From: Ginsengibacter sp963792025
Lineage (GTDB): Bacteria; Bacteroidota; Bacteroidia; Chitinophagales; Chitinophagaceae
Length of the DNA: 64,000 bases
Direction: 5' to 3'
Assembly: GCA_963792025.1 (NCBI GenBank)
Contig: CAWBUS010000005.1
Span: 679,976 to 743,975 of the forward strand
Shown piece after piece: positions 8,163 to 16,266 of the stretch. The stretch's first letter is position 1. The number at the start of each line of letters is the position of its first letter. A program made the position numbers and the translations under genes. The notes under the pieces are model-generated. The model saw only the letters and a list, made by a program, of their open reading frames with translations, did no database searches and was not told where the DNA came from.

Positions 8163-9437
8163 TTAGAAAAGTTTCCTCTGGTGTTCCGTTTTCCAGTAGT
8201 AATAGTTAGTGAACCCAACGTACCCTTGCCGGCTAAAGTATTCGTTATTTAAGGCACGGCATAGTACCGGGCTGTGCGCTACCCTGCAATAACTTTTGCG
8301 GCTGTTGCTCCACTCGTATGCCTTTTGCTTCGGGATGCCCAGGTTTATTAAGTGCATCCCTTTAGTGTTGGGCTTCTTCCATTGTTTCCATATGCCTGTT
8401 CGTAGTCTTGTCCGTACTAATTTGTCCAGTTCTTCCATCTTACTTTTGGCTTTAGCTATCACAAAGTAATTTACCCACCCACTGATTATTGCTTCCATTT
8501 TCTTTATCTTTTCTGCCGCTGATGATGGGTCATTGCGCCTCGTTTTCTCCTTCATCTTTTTCTTTATTCTTGCAACAGACTTAGGGGCAATGCATATTTC
8601 CCATTTGTTCTCCCTTTTATAAAATGAAAATCCTAACAGCGTACTATCTGTGGGTTTACTCACTTTGCTTTTTGTGCGGTTTACTTTCAGTTTTAGTTTG
8701 CTTTCTATGAACTTCGTGATGGTTTCCTTTACCCGTCGGGCGGATTTCTCACTCTTTACATAAATACTGCAATCATCGGCATACCGTACAAAACGATGGC
8801 CTCTTGCCAATAATTCTTTATCCAATTCATCCAACACAATGTTTGATAACAACGGGCTTAGCGGACTACCCTGTGGTGTGCCTTCTGTGCGGGGGCTTGC
8901 CACGCCGCCTTCCATGATGCCACTGGTAAGATAACTGCGTATAAGCTTTAGCGTTGGCTTGTCGGTTATCTTCCTGGACAGTGTACTCATCAGACGGTCG
9001 TGATTTACCTTGTCGAAGAACTTTTCTACATCCAGCTCTATCACCCATTCATATCCTTCGTTTAGATTTGACTGCGCCTGCACCACTGCCTGATGTGCAT
9101 TGCGCCCTTCTCTGAATCCGTAGCTGTAATGGGAAAATTCTGCTTCGTACTTTGGGCTTAGCCATTGGGCGATCCCTTGTTGCAATAGCCGGTCTGTTAC
9201 TGTGGGTATTCCTAACATTCTTACGCCGCCCTGTGCCTTGGGTATTTCTACCTTGCGCACTGCCTGCGGTTTGTAAATGCCTTCTAAAATATTGCTCCTT
9301 AACGTTTGCCAGTTGGCATTGAGGTAGTCTCCAAGTTCATCGGTCTGCATACCATCTACGCCTCCGGCTCCCTTGTTGGCAGTTACCTGCTTCAAGGCTT
9401 TTTGCACGTTTCGGATGTCTAAAATTTCTTCGAGCAT
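8163..9437 (-). CDS. ltrA: Group II intron reverse transcriptase/maturase
   Basis: This 424-residue intron-encoded protein assists splicing of its RNA and copies it into DNA at new sites. Reverse-transcriptase blocks are clear: NKGAGGVDGMQTDEL near residue 22, GGVRMLGIPTVTDRLLQQ near 70, YSYGFREGRNAHQA near 104, the GTPQGSPLSPLLSN block near 180, and the active site YADD at about 219-222. The maturase (X) domain follows (about 300-400) with WVNYF and RLRTGIWKQWKKP. No HNH endonuclease with paired cysteines follows, consistent with a class C or similar endonuclease-lacking protein. The ATG at 9437 is chosen as the first methionine in frame. A different-frame ATG at 9586 heads a short ORF that runs into a T10 run just upstream. 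Confidence 0.92.
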   Translation of the reverse strand: MLEEILDIRNVQKALKQVTANKGAGGVDGMQTDELGDYLNANWQTLRSNILEGIYKPQAVRKVEIPKAQGGVRMLGIPTVTDRLLQQGIAQWLSPKYEAEFSHYSYGFREGRNAHQAVVQAQSNLNEGYEWVIELDVEKFFDKVNHDRLMSTLSRKITDKPTLKLIRSYLTSGIMEGGVASPRTEGTPQGSPLSPLLSNIVLDELDKELLARGHRFVRYADDCSIYVKSEKSARRVKETITKFIESKLKLKVNRTKSKVSKPTDSTLLGFSFYKRENKWEICIAPKSVARIKKKMKEKTRRNDPSSAAEKIKKMEAIISGWVNYFVIAKAKSKMEELDKLVRTRLRTGIWKQWKKPNTKGMHLINLGIPKQKAYEWSNSRKSYCRVAHSPVLCRALNNEYFSRQGYVGFTNYYYWKTEHQRKLF

Positions 9438-10003
9438 GTTACTAAAAAAAAAACTTCCTTCCGGCGACAGTCTTTATTGGCTGCGTGGCTTGGCTCAACT
9501 CCTCCTCTCGTTTTACTTTCAGCTTCCGGCCTATCCTCACGAGAAGTAGTTCGCTGTTGAGTTTCGGTTGTTACAGCTTTTGCCATAAACCTTTTAATTT
9601 CTTCGCCTTTCTAACATTCAGCCCTTCGTCCTTTTGTGAGACTTCCACATTTCCACTTCCAGTGGGTTGTAGCTCGTTTCCGGCTTACTATGGCTTCTGC
9701 TGACTTCTGAACTGATAAGAGTATCTGTCAGATCTCTCAGGGTAAGTGTATCCGCTTTCCTTTCATGTAGCCTCTGCATTTACATGGTAGTGCTCTGTTC
9801 AGTATAGGGCTTTTGTTTGTTTAGCAACATTACCCACACTACCCTGCCTTGTATGCAGTTCCTGTTCGTAGGCCCGAATGTTTGCCGCCAGCTTCCTTCA
9901 GATTCCACCTCACGATGGACACCCTTGCTCTTGGCTAATACTCCCTACTGTAAAGCGTATTCGGGACTTGCACCCTATAGCTGATATGCATGCCTGACGC
10001 ACT

Positions 10004-10031
10004 AAAAAAGAGGGCAGCATTAATGCCCTCT
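10004..10031 (-). terminator. Intrinsic terminator of the permease array and insertion site of the intron
   Basis: On the minus strand AGAGGGCA (10031-10024) pairs with TGCCCTCT (10016-10009) around a 7-nt loop, followed by a run of T ending at 10004. It lies 140 bp after the stop of the last permease gene. The group II intron begins at 10002, one base after the T run. Confidence 0.8.
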
Positions 10032-10173
10032 CGTGTTTTAACCTGGGATTGCTTGCTTATGAGAAAATTAAAAATTATGGTTTGTCCCACCAAACTCTTG
10101 TCAGGAGATCGTCCGGGCCCTGGTTGCCATCTGAATTGCCAAATTCAATTATTTAATAGTTGAATAGTTCCAG

Positions 10174-12572
10174 TCATTCAGTTTTCAAACTCTTTACAGG
10201 ATTGGATAAAGCAACTTTTATTGAATGGTAGCCAACAGTACAAAATGCGATCAATATTGTTACAAATACTGTAATTACAAATACATATAACTGTACGGGT
10301 ATTCGAAAAGCAAAATCCTGCAACCACCTGTTACCGGCCCACCACGCCGCCGGAATTGCGATAAGTATTGCAATCCCTATCAACTGCAAAAAGTTCTTTG
10401 CAATAAGAAATGTTATACTTCCCACTTTTGCACCCAGTACTCTCCTTATACCGATTTCTTTAGTGCGTTGCACAGTCGTAAATGCAGCAAGACCAAATAA
10501 TCCCAGGCAGGCAAGCAGGATGGCAAGACCGGCAGCCACAGAAAATAACAATGATGTCCGCTCGTCGGCAAGATAGAGCCGGTTATAATCTTCGTCGAGG
10601 AAATGATAATTAAATGGACGATCGGGCACCCGATCTTTCCAAACCGCTTCCAGTCGGGCAAGGGTAGCTTTCATATCGTTACCGCCTACACGCAACATAA
10701 ATGTGCGTGAATAACCTCTGCCCAGAAAAATTAAGAGGGGGCCTATCGGCTCATGAAGGCTGCTGAAATTGAAATCTTTTATTACACCAACAACAGGACC
10801 TGTTACACCTTTTGAAATTGTTTTGCCTATAGCTTGCGCAGGCGTCCAGCCAATTTTTTTTGCAAGTGTTTCATTGATAATATAAGGCTGATGAAAATTT
10901 TCGCCATTGTACTGGTATCCATCATCGCAAAGTCTGATTGCCGAAAATCGCGGCCTGTAAGCAATTGCATCTTCATGGTTTTGGTAAAATCCAAATCAAC
11001 CGGCATTGCATTTAATGATATATCATGCTTTCCCTTTTCATCAATTGCCGTAATACCATCACCCCACTCTACACTTTCAGGCGTTTCATAAGAAGCAGTA
11101 ACCGACGCGACACCCGGCACTTGTTCAAAAGCATCCTTAAGGTGCTGAAAATTCTGCAGCATATTGCCTCCTATAGGAAGAACAACAATATGGTCTTTAT
11201 CGTAACCCAAATTTTTTGTTTGCATGTAATGCATTTGCTGTAAAATGATAATTGTGTAAATGATGAGGAACACTGAAATTCCAAATTGTGTAACTATCAG
11301 CGCTTTCCGGAGAAAATTATTTCCGCCCGTAAAAGAGAATCCCTTTTTCAATACACCAATTACCTGCGTTCCGGATAAAACCAATGCCGGATATAATCCT
11401 GCAAAAAAACTTACCAATATTGAAAAGGCTATCAATGCAATTACAGGCAACGGCTGCAAAAGAATACCCGGTATAAATTGCTTGCCTGTTATTACATTAA
11501 AGTAGGGAATTAGAAATATACTTAACAGTAATGCCAGCGCGGCAGCCAAAAAAGTAATAATAGAAGACTCACTGATAAACTGTATAAACACCTGGCGTTT
11601 TGACGAACCGATCACTTTTCGTATTCCAATTTCCCCGCTTCGTCCAGCGCATTGTGCTGTAGCAAGATTGGTATAATTAGCGCATGCTATAATTAATATT
11701 AATAACGCGATTACTGAAAACATATAAACATAAGTAATGCTGCCATTGGGCTCGAAGCCAGGCAGCGAAGAATATAGATGCACCTTAGTAAGCGGCTCCA
11801 GATGATAGGCAAGATAATCTTTACTTTCCATGCCTGCATCTTTTCTAACTTCAGGACTTTGCATGTAAGCATTAATCTGCTGTTGAAATTGTGGGATACT
11901 TTTTTCATCAGGCAGTAAAAAATAAGTGATCCAGTTTGCGGTCCACCACGTTTCATTTTTTACTCCGTTGCCGAGGTTATAAAATTGCGTGGCAAAGTCA
12001 AATTTTATTTGCGAGTTCTGCGGAACATCTTCACACACCGCAGATACTCTTAAATCCTTTCCCCCACTAATGAGTATTTTATTAATAGGATCTTCATCGC
12101 CAAAATATTTTTTAGCAATAGATTTTGTAACAACAATTTTATCCGGTGCATCCAAAGCCGTGGCTGCATTTCCCTCAATAATGTGAAAAGAAAAGATTTT
12201 GAAAAAAGGCTCATCTGCATATAATATCCGTGGTTCGTCAAAAATTTTATCGCCATACTTTACCACGTTGTGGTTTATAAATGTCCTGGCATATTCTTCT
12301 ACCAGTGGAAAGGTTCTTTTAAACTGCGGACCTACCTTGGTGCCAGTAGTTGCGGTTTTGTTTACCGTTCCTGCACTTGAATATTCCATTGTGGCACGAA
12401 CAATTCTACTAGCGTTCACATTGAATTTATCATAACTCAATTCATGGTTTATGTACACACCAATTAATAAACAAGCGGCTAAGCCTACCGTTAGTCCAAA
12501 AATATTAATGATCGAATACAGTTTATTCTTACGGAGATTGCGTAATGCCGTTTTAAGATAATTTCTAAACAT
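10174..12572 (-). pseudogene. MacB/FtsX-like ABC permease P7, interrupted by a frameshift
   Basis: Two overlapping-family reading frames, 12572-10827 and 10698-10174, together cover one roughly 800-residue permease. The first contains the N-terminal membrane segment, the MacB periplasmic domain, the core EIGIRKVIGSSKRQVFIQFI and the central membrane helices. The second contains the C-terminal FtsX domain with EIGIRRVLGAKVGSITFLI and ends in KSLKTE. Between them the correct sequence (YNGENFHQPYIINETLAKK) continues in another frame. The total length, 2399 nt, is one base short of 800 codons, so a single-base deletion near 10900-10925 is most likely. It starts 7 bp after the DUF4097 gene. It may be a genuine pseudogene or a sequencing error. 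Confidence 0.8.
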
Positions 12573-12579
12573 AAGGTGC

Positions 12580-13623
12580 TTAATTAAATTCCAGGTTTAT
12601 TTTACCACTGCCTGCATGCACAGTAACCGGCACCCCGCCCCCGTTTATAGTTCCATGCATTTCTTCATTGGTGCCTGATCCACTGAAATTTTGCAGGTTT
12701 GGTGTTGAGATTTTCGAGGCACTCAATTTCAAATCAACTCCGGCGTTTTTCGGAAGTTCCAAATTCACTTTTCCTGCTGAATTATTAATTGAAACATGAT
12801 CAGTTAATGTCTTAATGGAAACATCAATATTTCCTCCACTGGTACCCGCCTTAAGAGCGCAGGAAAGGTTATGTAACGAAACATTCCCGCCCGAAGTTGA
12901 AGCTTTCAGGTCTCCGGCAATTGCATCGCCGCTCACATTGCCGCCGCTCGTAGCTGCATTTATTTTCCCGCCTAGATCTTCCATATTAATAGAGCCTCCC
13001 GAAGTAGTAATAGTTATATTGCCTGTTGACTTCGCTGCATTAATATTACCACCACTTGTGGTTACATCGATGTCATCTTTGGAATTAGAAAGGTTGATGT
13101 TACCGCCCGAAGTGGATCCTTTGGTCTTCCCTTCGAGCGACTCAAGGTTTAAATTGCCTCCACTGGTTACAAACTTTTTGTCTCCCGAAAGTTTGGTAAG
13201 CGAAATGTTACCGCCACTTGTTGTCAAGTCAGTTCCGGCAGTTTCAGGAACATATATTTTGAAAGAAAAGTTTAAGGCTTTCTTCCAGTCGGTAATTCTA
13301 TGTTTTGGCTTAGCCGTTACCGTTAGTTCGTTATTTTTTACAGAAACATCTAAATCGTAATCAGAATTAACTTTTGACGCAATCTCGTCATCACTAAGCG
13401 AATTTTTCTTGTTGTTATTTTGAGAAACAAATACTTCCACCCGTGACTCTTTTGGATCAACGCCGGCAACGCTAATGTTGCCACCACTTGTCTCGGCCAT
13501 AACTTTACTGATCGACTCGGCGGAGAATGATTTTGTTAGATAAGGCTGTTTATTATTTTTATTTTGCGCAGTTACAACAAGACTAGCGGTTGCGAGCAGC
13601 AGTAGAAAGAAATACTTTTTCAT
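12580..13623 (-). CDS. DUF4097-type secreted beta-helix protein with TSGGN repeats
   Basis: This 347-residue protein has a signal peptide (MKKYFFLLLLATASLVVTAQ). The central part, about residues 125-270, is built from eight or nine tandem repeats of about 17-22 residues, each opening with TSGGNI, TSGGNL, TSGGNV or TSGGSI. This is the pattern of DUF4097 and related adhesin-like right-handed beta-helix proteins. A further glycine-rich C-terminal part ends in GSGKINLEFN. It is probably periplasmic or on the outer membrane. It lies 67 bp after permease P6 and 7 bp before P7, so it is co-transcribed with permeases. Its function is unknown. Confidence 0.85.
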   Translation of the reverse strand: MKKYFFLLLLATASLVVTAQNKNNKQPYLTKSFSAESISKVMAETSGGNISVAGVDPKESRVEVFVSQNNNKKNSLSDDEIASKVNSDYDLDVSVKNNELTVTAKPKHRITDWKKALNFSFKIYVPETAGTDLTTSGGNISLTKLSGDKKFVTSGGNLNLESLEGKTKGSTSGGNINLSNSKDDIDVTTSGGNINAAKSTGNITITTSGGSINMEDLGGKINAATSGGNVSGDAIAGDLKASTSGGNVSLHNLSCALKAGTSGGNIDVSIKTLTDHVSINNSAGKVNLELPKNAGVDLKLSASKISTPNLQNFSGSGTNEEMHGTINGGGVPVTVHAGSGKINLEFN

Positions 13624-13690
13624 ATTATTTTATTTATGTTTTTCAATATTTTTTCAGACAGTTGATATCAATTTTTTTTTTGCAAATACT

Positions 13691-16084
13691 TTAATCAGTT
13701 TTTAAAATCTTTGCGGGTTTTGTAAGAGCTGCCTTTGCCGAATAGAACATTGCTGTTGCCGAAGCAGTTATCACAATTACAGAAGCGGACAATACAAATG
13801 GAATTATCGTCAACCCTGTGTTGTAAGGGAATATCTGCAGCCACTTATACATAAAATAGTAAGCAACCGGGAAAGCGATTAATGCTGCAATTAACGCCAG
13901 CCACAAATAATTCTTTGTTATCATGCTAACAACCTGCATGAGGCTTGCGCCAAGAACGCGGCGTATACTGATTTCTTTTTGTTTTTGCTGCGTGGTGAAG
14001 GCGGTAAGGCCAAGCAATCCAAGACAGGTAATGATGATCGTTAGTATTGAAAACGCCGCAAATATTTTTCCTCTTTTTTGGTCAGCCGCATATTGCGAGT
14101 TAAAATTATCATCAAGAAATTTATACTCAAACGGCAGTTGAGGAAAATACTTTTTCCAGGTACTTCCTACGTTAGCAATAGTTTGCTTTATGTCGCGCTG
14201 GTTTATTTTTAGCTGAATCATATTGCCGTTAGGCCCATAAAACAATAATAACGGCGATATAGGATTGTACAATGATTTCTGATTAAAATCTTTCATCACA
14301 CCGACCACTTCAAGATAATTACCCGAAGTATCGCCGGGAAATTTCACCCGTTTTCCTATTGCGTTAGTCCATCCAAAATGTTTTACCATGGCTTCATTAA
14401 CCAGGATGCTATGCAAGGTATCCGGCGGTCCTGAAAAATTTCTGCCGCTTACTATTTTCATACCGAGTGTGTTGAGGAAATTTTCATCAATGGCGTAACA
14501 TTCAATTCCTTTATCAACATAACCCGTGTTGGTTTGTACAGTAAAAAGATTCAGATTGACATTTGCGCTGCCTGGATATGAATTGCCGGTACCCACCATC
14601 TTCACCCCGGGAATGTTGCGAAAATCGTTGTCCATAGCATATATTTTGCCACGTTCATCTTCACCTGTGTTGACCGTAACCGTCATCACTTCATCTTTAT
14701 TAAAGCCAAGGTCTTTCTTTTGTAAAAACGAAAGTTGCGAATACACCACCCACGTGCAGATGAGCATTATCATAGAAATGGAAAACTGCAGTACCACTAA
14801 TGTGCGGCGCAGGTTTACGTTGCCCGATGCATTGGAAAGTGCCCCTTTTAAAATGCTTACCGGCTGAAATCCTGAAAGATAAAATGCAGGATAACTTCCG
14901 CCAACCAGGCCCGTAAATAATGCGATACTGGCTACAAGAATAACATTGAATGGTTGAAACAAAGTGGCTATAGTGAATGCTTTGCCGGAGATAGCATTGA
15001 ATACAGGCAACAGCACAAGAACCAGTAACATACTTAGTAAAACCGCCACAATAGCTGTAAGCAATGACTCAGTTAAAAATTGAAATACCAATTGCTTTTT
15101 TGACGAACCGGTTACTTTACGAATACCTATTTCTTTTGCCCTGCGGGCAGACCTCGCCGTTGTAAGATTCATATAATTGATACAGGCAATCAACAACATA
15201 AAAAATGCCACGGCAGAAAATATCCAGATATACGACATGTTCCCCAGTTCCTCAGGTTCATGTTCCAGTTTAGAATGAAGATGAATAGACGTTATTGGCT
15301 GCACATCATATTTCATGGTGACGTTGAATTGTGCAAAAATTGGTTCGACATATTTTTTATACATCGTTTCCAGTTTTTTGTTGAAGGCAGTAACGCTAGT
15401 ACCCGGTTTCAACAGTACATAAGTAAAGTTGTTGAAGTTGCCCCAGTTGTTGAAGCCACCGTTTTGATTTCCCTTTAGTATGGTAGCGCCTGATATGAGC
15501 ATATCAAAACGCAAATGCGAATTGTTGGGAACATCTTCTATAACGCCGGTTATTTTATACAAGTCATATACTGTCTTTAATGTTTTACCAAGTGCCGGCG
15601 TGTTCGTCCCAAAATATTTCTCAGCAAGTGTTTTTGAAATTACAATGCTGTTAGGTTCGTCCAATGCGTGAGCAGCATTTCCTTCAAGAAATTTATAAGA
15701 AAATATTTTGAAAACATTGCTATCTGCATAATACACATTCGTTTCATAAAAACTATTTTCACCATTTTTAAATAAGGTTCTTTCCCGACTCATCAACCAG
15801 GTGGCTTCTTCCACCTCAGGAAAATCTTTTTTAACGGTAGCAGCAACCGGGAGCTGCGTTAATGTCCAGTTGGTATTCTTATCACGTTCATGGATATACG
15901 AAACAATGCGGTATATCCTGTCAGCTTTAGGAAGATAGCGATCATAATTCAGTTCATCTCTTATATAAAAAATAAGAAATAAGCTAAAAGTAATACCGAT
16001 GGTAAGGCCCAATACATTCAGCAGGGTATACCATTTGTCTTTCTTAAAATTGCGAAAGGCAACCAGCAATAAGTTTTTGAACAT
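13691..16084 (-). CDS. MacB/FtsX-like ABC permease P6
   Basis: This intact 797-residue inner-membrane protein contains two fused FtsX halves. The order is: N-terminal helix (LNVLGLTIGITFSLFLIFYI, about 22-41), a large extracytoplasmic MacB domain, the first FtsX domain with cytoplasmic loop EIGIRKVTGSSKKQLVFQFL, a second extracytoplasmic domain, and the C-terminal FtsX domain with EISIRRVLGASLMQVVSMI. The C-terminus KPAKILKTD and the second loop differ most from the other array members. Related permeases work with a separate ATPase to move or release envelope substrates by a mechanical cycle. No ATPase gene is adjacent. A 182-bp gap separates it from P5 upstream. Confidence 0.88.
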   Translation of the reverse strand: MFKNLLLVAFRNFKKDKWYTLLNVLGLTIGITFSLFLIFYIRDELNYDRYLPKADRIYRIVSYIHERDKNTNWTLTQLPVAATVKKDFPEVEEATWLMSRERTLFKNGENSFYETNVYYADSNVFKIFSYKFLEGNAAHALDEPNSIVISKTLAEKYFGTNTPALGKTLKTVYDLYKITGVIEDVPNNSHLRFDMLISGATILKGNQNGGFNNWGNFNNFTYVLLKPGTSVTAFNKKLETMYKKYVEPIFAQFNVTMKYDVQPITSIHLHSKLEHEPEELGNMSYIWIFSAVAFFMLLIACINYMNLTTARSARRAKEIGIRKVTGSSKKQLVFQFLTESLLTAIVAVLLSMLLVLVLLPVFNAISGKAFTIATLFQPFNVILVASIALFTGLVGGSYPAFYLSGFQPVSILKGALSNASGNVNLRRTLVVLQFSISMIMLICTWVVYSQLSFLQKKDLGFNKDEVMTVTVNTGEDERGKIYAMDNDFRNIPGVKMVGTGNSYPGSANVNLNLFTVQTNTGYVDKGIECYAIDENFLNTLGMKIVSGRNFSGPPDTLHSILVNEAMVKHFGWTNAIGKRVKFPGDTSGNYLEVVGVMKDFNQKSLYNPISPLLLFYGPNGNMIQLKINQRDIKQTIANVGSTWKKYFPQLPFEYKFLDDNFNSQYAADQKRGKIFAAFSILTIIITCLGLLGLTAFTTQQKQKEISIRRVLGASLMQVVSMITKNYLWLALIAALIAFPVAYYFMYKWLQIFPYNTGLTIIPFVLSASVIVITASATAMFYSAKAALTKPAKILKTD

Positions 16085-16266
16085 GGCGTCGATTTTTTAT
16101 TTACACATATTACGTATCAGCACGAATTTTGGCTTACCATTCATCATGCCTAAATCATCGTTCATAACTTAAAATTCAAATTCCGACCTGCAAGAGGATA
16201 ATTCGTTAAGACTTTCATTTCATCGCATCAGTATTCTTCACAATTGACAATTCACCATTCACCCTG

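Larger units (their letters stand above)
8084..10002 (-). mobile_element. Group II intron (class C-like) with reverse transcriptase
   Basis: Read on the minus strand, the element starts at 10002 with GTGCG, the group II 5' consensus (GUGYG), and appears to end at 8084 with CTACTCGAT (AY-type end), giving about 1.92 kb. The ribozyme 5' domains occupy roughly 9438-10002, the reverse transcriptase gene 8163-9437, and domains V and VI lie just after its stop. The insertion point is directly after the T6 run of an intrinsic terminator (10004-10031), the known target preference of class C introns, which often lack an endonuclease domain. No second copy is seen in the window. The exact 3' end is assigned from pattern only. 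Confidence 0.85.

Noticed and set aside
9485..9703. 72-codon plus-strand ORF in the intron 5' region
   Set aside because: It is antisense to the ribozyme domains and has no promoter or protein-like text.
10075..10152. 25-codon open frame on the minus strand ending in LLTRVWWDKP after permease P7
   Set aside because: The text looks protein-like but there is no ATG and the frame is only 25 codons; perhaps a remnant of a lost gene.
12815..13360. 181-codon ORF antisense to the TSGGN repeats, and the repeats themselves as a CRISPR-like array
   Set aside because: The periodic DNA is explained by repeated TSGGN codons in the DUF4097 gene; spacers are not unique and the antisense frame is a shadow.
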